This document shows positions 41,385 to 50,891 of a stretch of 64,000 nucleotides of DNA, piece by piece (positions within the stretch are counted from its first letter, which is position 1; every line of letters starts with the position of its first letter). The notes beneath the pieces were generated by a model, which saw nothing but the letters and a program-made list of their open reading frames with translations, was not told the DNA's origin and did not search any database. The position numbers were made by a program, and so were the translations under genes. The DNA comes from Scheffersomyces stipitis CBS 6054 (lineage: Eukaryota > Ascomycota > Pichiomycetes > Serinales > Debaryomycetaceae), in the NCBI RefSeq assembly GCF_000209165.1, contig NC_009046.1, forward strand, positions 1,488,001-1,552,000, given 5' to 3'.

Positions 41385-42760
41385 GGTTTACTGTGACTCT
41401 GTATAATATTTCTATTTTCTATTTGGAAGATCTAAAAATCTTTCTGAATACGCTTTGTTTACGTCTAACTACGAACTTCCCACTTCCAAGATGATGCGTT
41501 CTTCTATTTTATTGCGGTGTGTTCGAAGGTCTGGTCAACTTGATTTCTCCACAAAGAACAATTGCGCCGGTTAAGGATTATGCCGGGCCGGAAAAACAAA
41601 ATTTTCTGAACTCGATGTCTGGGATGCGCCTATGATTATGCACTATTTGTCCGGGGTCTTATCGAAATCTAAAGCAACAATTTGGGCAAAGGCGAGATGT
41701 GGAGTTTTGGGTGCGATGGCCAACCTTTATAAATAAAGGACAGCACGCAAGAACGGTGACCTATTAAATGAGAAATGCACATTTCCAAAAAATACAGCCT
41801 TGTCTTCAATATAAATACAAAACCCATCTCAGCCGATCGATGGTTCACAGCGAATCCACCTGTACGGATTGGTTTCCCAAATAAGCATATCCTTTGTGCA
41901 CCTGATACGGAATTAATAATTTTACGACCATATCACGAACAATAGCTCATGTCTTTTTGGCTGAAAATGTCTCTTCTAAAGTAGACGTAAATATCTTGAT
42001 GGTTTTTTATTCTCGAAATATTCGTCACGGTGCATCTGAGATCTCAACTAAAACTTGGTCGTCACCACCTCATCAGCTCAGGTGGCAGGCGCTGTAGACT
42101 CAAAGCCACACTCCTATTCAGGATGAATATTTGGCTACTTCGAGGATCTTAGTAATCGTTACTAACTAAATAGTTAAATAAAGAGCCGAGAACTGCGAAA
42201 GACAAAGTGTGACATTCCAAATTGGGATAAGCCACTTAGTCAACTACAGTTTAAGCTTCTTTGGCCGATGTAACATGATTCACTAACGACCCCCACATCA
42301 GTACAGATGGCAGCTATTATATTGCCATGAGTGATTGGACGTGAAAAGAGAGCTTATGGCTGTGGTAAAAGCTTTAAGCAAGGTGCATGATAGTGCAGTT
42401 TAAATCTGCACGAAAGCGCATCGAACATTTACAGCGGGTAATCCTTTATTCTGAATTTTATTATACATTTACGACAGTGTGTATTTGAATGTGACATTTT
42501 CACATTTTATTCAGGAGAAATTTCACCGTATTTTAAGTTTCTCAATTGCTAAGCGTATAAAACTCACCGGTGACCGGTTCTTGTTCCAGATAGGAAATCT
42601 TACCGAAACTTGCGCCCGTGTTTGCGTTTGGGTATCAGTCCTAGTTTCATTGTTACGTTTATGTTGTTAAAGGTCTTCGTATGTATTATCTTAGTAATGT
42701 AGTTTATAGTAAATACATATGAATAGATTATGCATAAATGATCTGATATTTATTCCCAGA
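41385..42760. other. Upstream region of the zinc-cluster gene
   Basis: 1.38 kb without a gene. CCGG words at 41567-41570, 41583-41586 and 41588-41591; an overlapping double site ACCGGTGACCGGTT at 42566-42579. No ATG-initiated frame of note. Confidence 0.5.
42566..42579. promoter_or_regulatory. Double CCGG site, candidate zinc-cluster operator
   Basis: ACCGGTGACCGGTT contains two CCGG half-sites. The word ACCGGTGA recurs at 46106-46113 upstream of the dioxygenase gene. Suggests a shared regulator of the cluster; inferred only. Confidence 0.3.
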
Positions 42761-44278
42761 TCAGATTTCGATGGACTTCAAATTTGGAGACACCTCGAAC
42801 TCCGCTTCAGTTTTGCTCTTAACTTCCTCGACGCTGGAGGAGGGGTCTATTTCTATCAACACCAATTTTCCATCAACCACATCGAAAACGGCTAAGTCGG
42901 TGATGATTCTGGAAACACATTCCTTACCAGTCAATGGGAATTTACACTCGTTTAATATCTTGGCCCTACCCTTCTTATCTACATGTTCCATGACAACCAC
43001 TACTCTTGTAGCCTTGGGGTTGCTCACTAAATCCATGGCACCTCCCATACCCTTAACTCTGCCTGGTAAACCCCAGTTGGCCAAGTCTCCCTTGGCTGAC
43101 ACCTGTAAGCCACCAAGGATCGTCAAATCGATCTTTCCTCCTCTTATCATCCCAAACGATTCTTCGGAGCCGAAGAGTGAAGCACCGGGAGCAAGTGTCA
43201 CCGTTTCCTTACCTGCGTTGATCATATCTGGGTCCTCCTCGCCTTTCTTGGGGTAAGGCCCCAAACCAAGGATCCCATTTTCTGACTGCAAGGTGACATT
43301 AATAGTGTCAGGCAAGAAGTTGGGGGCTAATGTGGGCATACCGATTCCCAAATTCGCAAAGGAACCATCTTGGAATTCTTGAGCAGCTCTCTTGACGATC
43401 TTCTGTCTTTTCAATTCTGCTTCTGAAACTTCTGAAGAAGCATTCTCTGTAGTTTGCTCTTCAGAATATTTGTGAATCTCAATTTCTTTAGGTGTAGAAG
43501 ATTGTATGACTCTATCAACGTAAATAGATGGTAAATGGACGTCTTCAGGAGTAATTTCGCCTGGTTCGACAATATTTTCTGCTTCAACAATAGTCAACTT
43601 GGCATTTCTGCCCATGACCGAGTTGAAATTTCTCGAGGCTCCTCTGAACCAGCAGTTCCCTAAAGTGTCTGCCTTGTATGCTTTGACAAAAGCTACATCA
43701 CCAACAATAGCTGGCTCCAATAAGTACTTTTTACCATTAAATTCTCTAACCTCTCTGGGAACACTCGACTTGAGTACCTTCGTCCCTGTTTCATCGTATC
43801 TGACAGGTAACTTTCCTTCTTCCAACCAAGTTCCCACACCAGTAGGCGAGTAGAAGGCTGGAATCCCTGCAGCACCAGCTCTGACTCGTTCTGCAAGGTT
43901 ACCTTGTGGAGTCAATTCAAGATCGATTTTTCCAGTCAAATACATCTTCTCAAATGTTCTGTTTCCACCAATGTAGGATGAAATCATCTTGGTGATTTGT
44001 CCTGTGACAAGCAACTGGGAAAGGCCTCTTCCATCCAACCCAGCATTGTTCGAAACCGCAGTGATATTCTGAATATGTGATTTTTCTTTCAAGGCATTGA
44101 TAATTGTGTCTGGTACTCCACTCAACCCAAAGCCTCCAGACAATAAGGTGATATTGGACTCGATACCTTCAAGAGCTTCGTCTGTAGTTTGAACCACTTT
44201 CGATCTAGCAGTAGCCAAATGTCTGACTACGACAACTTCGTAGCTGACAGTAGTCCGTATGACCGATCTGAATAACAT
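42761..44278 (-). CDS. OCT1: Succinyl-CoA:3-ketoacid (3-oxoadipate) CoA-transferase
   Basis: 505 residues, ATG at 44278. Alpha and beta CoA-transferase family I subunits are fused in one chain. The alpha half has GGFGLSGVPDTII, VSNNAGLDGRGL, ELTPQGNLAERVRAG and AFYSPTGVGT; the beta half begins near 290 with ANLGIGMPTLAPNFLP and carries the catalytic Glu333 in QSENGILGLGPYP. An N-terminal basic segment suggests mitochondrial import. The family transfers CoA from succinyl-CoA to acetoacetate (SCOT) or 3-oxoadipate. S. cerevisiae has no SCOT. Neighbouring dioxygenase and dehydroquinase genes favour 3-oxoadipate as substrate, making 3-oxoadipyl-CoA for thiolysis to acetyl-CoA and succinyl-CoA. 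The substrate is inferred from context. Confidence 0.9.
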   Translation of the reverse strand: MLFRSVIRTTVSYEVVVVRHLATARSKVVQTTDEALEGIESNITLLSGGFGLSGVPDTIINALKEKSHIQNITAVSNNAGLDGRGLSQLLVTGQITKMISSYIGGNRTFEKMYLTGKIDLELTPQGNLAERVRAGAAGIPAFYSPTGVGTWLEEGKLPVRYDETGTKVLKSSVPREVREFNGKKYLLEPAIVGDVAFVKAYKADTLGNCWFRGASRNFNSVMGRNAKLTIVEAENIVEPGEITPEDVHLPSIYVDRVIQSSTPKEIEIHKYSEEQTTENASSEVSEAELKRQKIVKRAAQEFQDGSFANLGIGMPTLAPNFLPDTINVTLQSENGILGLGPYPKKGEEDPDMINAGKETVTLAPGASLFGSEESFGMIRGGKIDLTILGGLQVSAKGDLANWGLPGRVKGMGGAMDLVSNPKATRVVVVMEHVDKKGRAKILNECKFPLTGKECVSRIITDLAVFDVVDGKLVLIEIDPSSSVEEVKSKTEAEFEVSPNLKSIEI

Positions 44279-44826
44279 TCTTTGCGTAAAAGCTTATAGT
44301 CCAGACAAGATGCTTTGCCTGCTGCTCGTCTTCTGTGTTCTGAATTCCTCAGAAGCGAGATAATGTTCTTCTGGACTTCTTTTATATATTGTACAAATGC
44401 CTGAGCGGGTGCGGATAATGGAATATGCGGAAATACAACAGAGTACCCCGGAAAAAGAAGCCCCGGTCAATGGACAAGTATCTTTCCCCTTAAAAAGCGA
44501 ATTTCTGCTGACTAGATGTCACAGACGGGTGCGTGTGTATTTGTGTGACTCCCTGAGTTTCTTATATTTTTACGTAGTTTTCAGTTTACTGAGATTACTA
44601 AAGATCTCATCTATGCGGTTTATTTATGAATTCTGGGGTAATTTTATTTATCCGCACTTCTACATACATTATATTTTTCATTTCATAAAACCTGGGTGCA
44701 AAATAAGTTGCGGAAATAGGCGACTTCAGCTGATTGAGTGTATCTCAATATTATTGGCGAAACATATTTTAAACATGTTCTCTGCTTATTTAGGCGAACG
44801 TATCTCGGTTTCCCGGGTCTCCTTCC
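44279..44826. other. CoA-transferase promoter
   Basis: 548 bp between the CoA-transferase ATG and the dioxygenase stop. Five CGG triplets lie within 44406-44466, 128-188 bp upstream of the ATG; no other gene seen. Confidence 0.5.
44406..44466. promoter_or_regulatory. CGG cluster in the CoA-transferase promoter
   Basis: CGG triplets at 44406, 44412, 44428, 44449 and 44464. The first two form CGGGTGCGGAT, also seen in the SMF promoter. Zinc-cluster proteins typically bind paired CGG, and one is encoded next door. Binding is inferred. Confidence 0.35.
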
Positions 44827-45813
44827 TCAGTCCAATGGTGCAGCCTCTGGAAGTCCATCTTCGTTGATGGTAAATCTGACATTCACCTTCTTTAAGGCTT
44901 CTGTATTTTTCTCTTCTACTAACTTTTTGGATTCTGCGGCAGTAATGATTTTGAAATGCCATTGTAAGAGCCAGTCGTCTTGTTTCATCCCGTATTTTTC
45001 TGCTCTGTCCTTTCCAATTCTGTCCAACTCAAAAAGTAGAGGAGTCTTGACTCCAAAGACAGCATCAGAAGTCTCATAGGGATCACCCCTGTGATACAAT
45101 GCTGTCACCAAACTATCGTATCCTTCCTTTTCAATAATGAAATGAATATGTGCTGGTCTATAAGGATGACGCTCAAGCTTCTGGAGTAACTTTCCTACAG
45201 GTCCATCATGGGGAATTGGATATGGTACAGGTTTGGTAGCCTTAATCACGAATGATCCATCAGCTTTCGACTTGTATATTCCTCTCATATCTGGGCCACT
45301 TCTATCAATGTACTGAGTATCATAGAAACCATCTTTGTCACAGTGCCACAAGTCAATAGTGGCACCTTCAATAGGGTTACCGCGAATGTCAGTTAGTTTT
45401 CCCTCTATTAAAAGTGGTTCACCTTTATCTGCGGAAGTGATGGAAGTTCCACTTTCATGTTCTTCAGCATCGTGGGTGTGGAAGGGCCCAAGCAAAGTAC
45501 CAATTGTTGCTTCCTCTGGCTTTGGATGGGAGATGCTATCTACTAACACAGAAAACCCCATAATATCAGAAAGGAGAACAAACTCTTGTCTTATATCGGA
45601 AGACATTTTCCCAGTCTGAGTCAAGAACTCGATTCCAGCTTCCCATTCTTTAGTAGTCAATCTCGTTTCTCTGGCAAAGTCGTGGAGGTGTTGGACAAGG
45701 CTGTTCAATATAAACTTGAATCTGGCATTGTTATGTTGAGAATTGATGGCTATGGTGTTCTGGGTGATGGTTTCATCACTCATATCTACAATTTTCAACT
45801 TCTGAGAGGGCAT
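44827..45813 (-). CDS. HQD2: Intradiol ring-cleavage dioxygenase (hydroxyquinol/catechol 1,2-dioxygenase)
   Basis: 328 residues, ATG at 45813 (a second Met at codon 11 is an alternative start). The N-terminal helical domain (FKFILNSLVQHLHDFARETRLTTKEWEAGIEFL) is the dimerisation region of catechol-type dioxygenases. The catalytic beta-sandwich has the four non-heme Fe(III) ligands: Tyr164 (DGFYD), Tyr198 (VPYPIPHDGPVG), His222 and His224 (RPAHIHF). Such enzymes open catechol to muconate or hydroxyquinol to maleylacetate in the cytosol. Fungal relatives in the 3-oxoadipate pathway are hydroxyquinol dioxygenases, and the adjacent CoA-transferase agrees, but catechol cannot be excluded. Part of a same-strand run with the CoA-transferase and dehydroquinase genes. 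Confidence 0.92.
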   Translation of the reverse strand: MPSQKLKIVDMSDETITQNTIAINSQHNNARFKFILNSLVQHLHDFARETRLTTKEWEAGIEFLTQTGKMSSDIRQEFVLLSDIMGFSVLVDSISHPKPEEATIGTLLGPFHTHDAEEHESGTSITSADKGEPLLIEGKLTDIRGNPIEGATIDLWHCDKDGFYDTQYIDRSGPDMRGIYKSKADGSFVIKATKPVPYPIPHDGPVGKLLQKLERHPYRPAHIHFIIEKEGYDSLVTALYHRGDPYETSDAVFGVKTPLLFELDRIGKDRAEKYGMKQDDWLLQWHFKIITAAESKKLVEEKNTEALKKVNVRFTINEDGLPEAAPLD

Positions 45814-46440
45814 GCTTTATACAATTGTGGAAAAACTGAGACTGAAATGACAAAATAAGATCAATTTGTGGTTATTAGGGGAGTGGATCTACGAAATAAT
45901 CTACAGAGAGACGTCTACTTGAGTTTTATATCTACGAATCAATTACATTGTAGGGTGTGCTTCAATCTAAATCAGTAAGGAATTTGTAATGGTGAGGAAA
46001 AGAGTTTTTCCGACATAGTGTATGGATAAACAGGCAGCCGAATTTGAGCGTTTTTGTGGGGTAGAGTGAGGGACCGTATTTGACAGACTAGACTGGAAGA
46101 CTCGGACCGGTGAGCTTCTTGCTTCCGATAGGAAACACTGTAGCGAGATTCCTTGAACCGTATAGAGTCTGAGGTTGGAAGAACAACTGATAGGAGGAAG
46201 TAGTAGCAAGAGACTTCTTTGTAAGAAAGGTGTGCCCGCCAATAGAAATCCAGAAATGTTCATGAGGAATTGCCAATTTGCGAGGCGAGTCTTCCACTCT
46301 ATGAAATGTAGTCTTCAATAATCTTCGATATCGTCATAGCATCACTCAGAAAGGTCCCTGGCCATTTGCAATTTCTTGAAATACTCTAATCTACAAGATA
46401 GCTATACGTTTATGAATTCGACTTCTATAATCAATATGTA
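45814..46440. other. Upstream region of the dioxygenase gene
   Basis: 627 bp; ACCGGTGA at 46106-46113, 293 bp upstream of the ATG. Minus-strand frames here have no recognised protein content. Confidence 0.45.
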
Positions 46441-46881
46441 CTAGTAGTTCAAGGCGTACTCTACGGAAGCAGTGTAGCCGTAGACACCCAATCCGCAAAT
46501 TACTGCTACTGCCTTGTCGCTCAAGTAAGACTGGTGTCTGAATGGTTCTCTCTGGTGGACATTAGTAATGTGCACTTCGATAAATGGAATGGCTGTTCCC
46601 AAAAGGGCATCCCTTATACCCACTGACGTGTGAGTATAAGCTCCAGCATTTATTATTATGAATCCTACACCCTCTTGCTTGGCGAGGTGGATACGATCGA
46701 TAATGAAACCTTCGGTGTTGTTCTGGTAAACCAACACTTCAGAGCCATCTTGTTTGGCAGTAGCCTGGTTCTGAGCCGCCTGTTCAATATCTTTCAATGA
46801 GGTCGTTCCATATTTTTCAGGCTCTCTGGTTCCCAACAAGTTCAAGTTGGGGCCGTTGATCAACAACACTTTCTTAACCAT
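46441..46881 (-). CDS. DQD1: Type II 3-dehydroquinate dehydratase (catabolic dehydroquinase)
   Basis: 146 residues, ATG at 46881. Complete type II dehydroquinase: [20 protein letters not shown] with the catalytic Arg19 and Tyr24 on the mobile loop, [10 protein letters not shown] with Asn78, [15 protein letters not shown] with His104 and Arg111. It converts 3-dehydroquinate to 3-dehydroshikimate. In fungi the biosynthetic reaction is done by the type I domain of the pentafunctional AROM protein, whereas the separate small type II enzyme serves quinate catabolism (QutE/Qa-2). Its place beside an intradiol dioxygenase and a CoA-transferase supports a catabolic role. It is divergent from the flavin-reductase-like gene. 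Confidence 0.95.
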   Translation of the reverse strand: MVKKVLLINGPNLNLLGTREPEKYGTTSLKDIEQAAQNQATAKQDGSEVLVYQNNTEGFIIDRIHLAKQEGVGFIIINAGAYTHTSVGIRDALLGTAIPFIEVHITNVHQREPFRHQSYLSDKAVAVICGLGVYGYTASVEYALNY

Positions 46882-47801
46882 TGCGATATGTGGACGTGGA
46901 TATATGAGGTCGTGCGAACGTATATGCCAGTAGACAATTAACAGTTAGCGTTCTTCTGCTGGAGTTCAAAGAATAGTACTACTTCGAACTCTGTAGTGAA
47001 ATTTTCGTTGTGGGTCTTATGACTCAACTAGCGCCTGTATGGAGGAGAACACGAAGGAAGACACTGAAGACAGAGAGAAACAGAGATTGACAAAGAGATG
47101 GATATATGAAAGGGGAAATATGAAAAACCGGGAGGGAGAAGCAGACAATATAGAATACACCAGCTAGCTGGATTAGAGAAGAAGTGTGGAACAAAAAAGT
47201 TAGATTCTCCAGCGACAAGAGCGAAGACTAATGTTGGTTTCTTATTCGCAGCTCAGACGAAGTCGTATTTTGCTAGCGCGCTATTCCGTCGCTATTTCTC
47301 GCTATTTCTCGCTAGCTCCCGCTCACCTCAACTTCCCTCACTATTTCTCGCTAAGCTCTCTTGTCTCCTCAAACTTTGCTATTCTCTGCTACTTTCATGG
47401 AAATTGTAGAATTCTCTCTCTCCATGTTGTTTTCTTCCATTTTTCTTTCACGGTAACTTCTACACAGTTGCTACTACTCGTCAATACCTCCGAGTTTCCG
47501 CCTCCCCTCTGCCTGCTTTAGCCTCTCGGACTCCTGTATAGCACCGATAGAGCCGGATGGTTTTGTGGAGTAGGAATTGCTCTTAGCCACACTGACAGTC
47601 GGAATATATATCCGTTATTGAGGCTGCTTAGTAACCCAAACTTTTCCACCACAGTATTTATATTCATCCATCCCAACCCCATAAATACCCAACGATCGCG
47701 TATCTGGATTGCGTATACGTGAAATACAACAAGGGAAAAACTGTGTTTTCACAATTAAGTCGTTTCGTTCCATTCCTCGAAGCTTTCACCGATTCCTTAC
47801 T
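46882..47801. other. Divergent promoter, DQD1 / flavin-reductase-like
   Basis: 920 bp. TTCGCAGC at 47245-47252 and a tandem repeat at 47289-47318. The ATG-initiated frame 47231-47521 is compositionally biased and probably not coding. Confidence 0.5.
47289..47318. repeat. 10-bp imperfect tandem repeat
   Basis: TCGCTATTTC repeated twice, then a diverged third unit TCGCTAGCTC; another CTATTTCTCGCTA occurs at 47341-47353. Confidence 0.65.
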
Positions 47802-48665
47802 ATGTCGGCTCCCAACAGTAAGACAGCCGAGAGACCTGGTTTGGAGGCACAGATCCAGAGAAACCCTCATCCGGACTTCCGCAAGGTTGAAAGGGAAAGA
47901 CCTCCATTTGAATCCGATATCTCGTGGAAATACACCCAAATTCCCAAGACGGACTGGAAAATCGGTGATGGGGCCAATGACACCGAGTGGAAAAAGCATA
48001 AAAAGATCCAGATTGATCCTTATGGAGACCTGAGAAAACCTGTGGATAACTACAAGACGCTAATCAGTGCTGTAACACCAAGACCAATTGGGTTTGTTTC
48101 CACTGTTAATCGCAAAGGCGAGAGAAACTTGGCTCCATTCTCGTATTTCTCAGTGGTTAATCACGATCCTCCACTTTTCACGATTGGCTTTTCTGGAGGC
48201 TTGGATAACCCCAAGGATTCAGCCAAAAACGTCATTGAGACTGGTGAATTGACCATCAACATCATCAGTGAATGGTTTATAGAAGCTGCCAACTTCTGCT
48301 CCACTAACTCTCCGTTTGGAGTAGACGAATGGAAGTTGTCAGGTTTGACTCCTGCAGAGTCCACTATTGTAAAGCCTCCTCATGTTGCCGAATCTGCCTT
48401 TTCTATAGAAGCCAAGTTGGTCACCCACCACGAATGGAAATCCAAACTTGACCCTAACAAGTCTACTGGTACCTTGGTTATTGTGGAAGGTGTCAACTTC
48501 CATGTTAGAGAGGATGTCATCAACGACGACTTGAACATCATCGACATCGCCAAATTGAAACCCGTTTCGAGATTAGGAGGAATCACCTACGGTAGATCCA
48601 TTACTGGGTATGAGAGCTTGAGACCAGATTACGAAAAGGATGTTGTTAATGTGAACAAAATTTAG
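47802..48665 (+). CDS. FMN-binding flavin-reductase-like protein (split-barrel)
   Basis: 287 residues from the ATG at 47802; the frame extends upstream only through non-ATG codons. The core of the flavin reductase-like domain (PF01613 type) is at about 80-230: KTLISAVTPRPIGFVSTVNRKGERNLAPFSYFSVVNHDPPLFTIGFSGG, DSAKNVIETGELTINI and LVTHHEWKSKLDP, ending in RLGGITYGR. Such proteins bind FMN and either reduce flavin for two-component monooxygenases or act as small oxidoreductases. The location next to DQD1 and the dioxygenase suggests it supplies reduced flavin for hydroxylation of aromatic substrates, but no monooxygenase is in the window, so this is inference. No transmembrane or signal sequence. 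Confidence 0.85.
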   Translation: MSAPNSKTAERPGLEAQIQRNPHPDFRKVERERPPFESDISWKYTQIPKTDWKIGDGANDTEWKKHKKIQIDPYGDLRKPVDNYKTLISAVTPRPIGFVSTVNRKGERNLAPFSYFSVVNHDPPLFTIGFSGGLDNPKDSAKNVIETGELTINIISEWFIEAANFCSTNSPFGVDEWKLSGLTPAESTIVKPPHVAESAFSIEAKLVTHHEWKSKLDPNKSTGTLVIVEGVNFHVREDVINDDLNIIDIAKLKPVSRLGGITYGRSITGYESLRPDYEKDVVNVNKI

Positions 48666-49139
48666 ATATAATGTGAGAAAATCTGATTTATACAAACTAT
48701 TAGATCAAATAGAGAAAGCTATAAACGAACATCGTGTAATATTAAAGTATTTTATGTCATATCCACTACATAAAAGCTGGACCAGAGTATTAGATAGACC
48801 AATATGTTGAAAATCTCACCGAATAGTCTATGCATTTTGCAACCATTTTCTAACTTTATGGTTAGATAAGAAAAATACCCATGTAGGCAAGACGCATTTA
48901 GAGGTTCCGTAAGGATAACAAATGCAGGCACTCTTCATATAAAGTGCCACAAGGTTTGTCAGCCATTAGTAACTTGACCATAGTGGGCGAAGGGGTCACC
49001 TGACTTAATCAATAACGATTACGCTATCAGAACAATGAGGAAATAATATAAAGGTAGCTGCGAAATTCTCGATGGCTGCGAAATCAGAAGAAAATCATTT
49101 ACGTACAATAAGTAAATATTGAATTTCTTTCTTGTGAAT
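48666..49139. other. Promoter of the macrodomain-sirtuin gene
   Basis: 474 bp. A TATAAA (49047-49052) is followed by two direct GCTGCGAA words (49057-49064, 49075-49082); the ATG is at 49140. No other gene. Confidence 0.55.
49057..49082. promoter_or_regulatory. Paired GCTGCGAA elements behind a TATA box
   Basis: Two same-strand copies 18 bp apart (start to start), 58-83 bp upstream of the macro-SirTM ATG and immediately 3' of TATAAA. Factor unknown. Confidence 0.4.
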
Positions 49140-50891
49140 ATGTCTTCCCCTGATATTGTCAAAGTGTTACTGTATCTTGTTCAGGAGTCGGAAAATACCT
49201 CTCTTGAAAGATATACTGCTGCTGCCCTAGAATCTTCCGAGGTCTACACTCAACTTCAGCTCTTGAAATATATGCTAACCGTGAGAAGTCCAGATCCACC
49301 ATTACCAACAGAAATCAATCAGGATATAAATAGAATACTTTTTCACCGATCACATAATAAACTCTTTACTTCGAGGCACTCTATAAAAGAAAAGCTCCGT
49401 TTTGCTGATTTATCTCCAAAACTATCCATTTGGAAGGGAGATATCACCACTATTTCTGATGTCACAGCCATAGTAAACGCAGCGAATTCAGCCCTTTTGG
49501 GCTGTTTCCAGCCTAGTCACCGTTGCATTGATAATATCATCCACGCTGCCGCTGGGCCAGATTTACGTCGTGCTTGTTATAATCTTGTTGAGCAAAGAGA
49601 TTTTACTCAAGAACCAGTCGGAAGTGCCCAAATTACGCCTGGATTTAATTTACCTGCCAAAATGGTAATACATACAGTTGGTCCCCTGCTTCTCCCTGGA
49701 AGTGAACCTAATCAAGAAGAAATATCACAGTTGGCAGCTTGTTACACTTCTAGTTTAGCAAAGTTGGAAGAACAAGAAGAGGACGGGAACGACAAGTCGA
49801 TTGTTTTTTGTTGCATTTCCACAGGCTTGTTTTCTTTTCCAAATGATATTGCTTCAAATATTGCAATAGAATCTGTGAGAAATTACTTCTCTGAACATCC
49901 ACACTCTTCTATTTCTGAAGTTATTTTCAACGTATTCACTGAAACGAATCTCAAGTTGTATCGGCAAAATTTTGCTGAATACCAAGAGAGGGAAATTCTT
50001 GTGCCAATTGAACAACCCATATTTGAAACACATCACCCAATTATAGAAGTTTCGAAAAAGTTAATTCAAGATACAGATTACCTTATTGTTAGTGCTGGGG
50101 CTGGATTGTCAGCTAGTGTGGGACTCGATTACTCTTCTAATGAAGTGTTCGACAAACACTATAGAAATTTTAAAAAGTACGGACCAACAAGGCTCTACGA
50201 GACAATCGGTCATCAATGGCCATCTAAGCTAGTAGAATGGAGTTTCTGGTTCCATCATTATGAAACTGTTTCCCGTTGGCCAGCATCTGAGAGCTATCAG
50301 AAGTTGGTAAGAATGTTGAATTGTGCAACTAATTCCTTTGTCATTACAAGCAATGCAGATGGCTTTTTTATAAAGAACGGATATGATCCTAAGAAGGTTT
50401 ACAGTATCCAAGGAAACTATTATTGGATACAGTGTCCAATAAAGTGTACACAAGATTCTTTCAGGCCTATGGATGCTGAACTTCAGAAAGTTAAACCATA
50501 CATTGATCTCTCTACGAACTTATTGATGGATTCCTCTCACATTCCAAGGTGCGAGAATTGTGGACATATTATGACTATGTGCCTCAGGGGAGGTTGGAAA
50601 TTTAATGATACACCCATGGAGACAGAGAAAAAGAAGTATAAGGAACTTTTGAATAAAATAGTGAGAGAGAACCAAAAAGCAGTGTTATTAGAGTTTGGAG
50701 TTGGTCTCAACACTCCAAGTGTTTTGAGATGGCCCAATGAAGAATTGGCAAGTGAAAACGAAAATAATTTCACTTTGATAAGGGTTGGTAATGGTCCAAG
50801 TAGTACAGTGCCTATCGAATACATAGAGAAGGAGAATTTCATAGTGATAGATGCTGATGCCAGCGAAGTGATCGACTTATTGGTTTCTTGA
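49140..50891 (+). CDS. Macrodomain-SirTM fusion: ADP-ribosyl hydrolase plus class M sirtuin ADP-ribosyltransferase
   Basis: 583 residues from the ATG at 49140 (an in-frame TTG seven codons earlier is not used). After about 90 helical residues, a macrodomain spans about 95-265: GDITTISDVTAIVNAANSALLG, then C122, H127 and C129 in GCFQPSHRCIDN, the zinc site of Zn-type macrodomains, and HTVGPLL and ISTGLFSFP. A Sir2 domain spans about 300-583: SAGAGLSAS (about 317-325), TSNADGF with Asn405, IQG with Gln424 in place of the usual catalytic His of HG, and four zinc Cys (432, 436, 471, 474). The His-to-Gln change and this pairing are marks of SirTM, which in bacteria mono-ADP-ribosylates lipoylated GcvH-L while the macrodomain removes the mark. 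Here both are one protein. Substrate in yeast unknown; lipoyl proteins are the obvious guess. Confidence 0.88.
   Translation: MSSPDIVKVLLYLVQESENTSLERYTAAALESSEVYTQLQLLKYMLTVRSPDPPLPTEINQDINRILFHRSHNKLFTSRHSIKEKLRFADLSPKLSIWKGDITTISDVTAIVNAANSALLGCFQPSHRCIDNIIHAAAGPDLRRACYNLVEQRDFTQEPVGSAQITPGFNLPAKMVIHTVGPLLLPGSEPNQEEISQLAACYTSSLAKLEEQEEDGNDKSIVFCCISTGLFSFPNDIASNIAIESVRNYFSEHPHSSISEVIFNVFTETNLKLYRQNFAEYQEREILVPIEQPIFETHHPIIEVSKKLIQDTDYLIVSAGAGLSASVGLDYSSNEVFDKHYRNFKKYGPTRLYETIGHQWPSKLVEWSFWFHHYETVSRWPASESYQKLVRMLNCATNSFVITSNADGFFIKNGYDPKKVYSIQGNYYWIQCPIKCTQDSFRPMDAELQKVKPYIDLSTNLLMDSSHIPRCENCGHIMTMCLRGGWKFNDTPMETEKKKYKELLNKIVRENQKAVLLEFGVGLNTPSVLRWPNEELASENENNFTLIRVGNGPSSTVPIEYIEKENFIVIDADASEVIDLLVS

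Noticed and set aside
42150..42170. TACTAAC branch-point-like word
   Set aside because: No GTATGT donor at a suitable distance upstream and no exon on either side.
47231..47521. 96-codon frame with ATG in the DQD1/flavin-reductase promoter
   Set aside because: Composition is dominated by Ser, Leu and Phe from a pyrimidine-rich, repeat-containing stretch; not protein-like.
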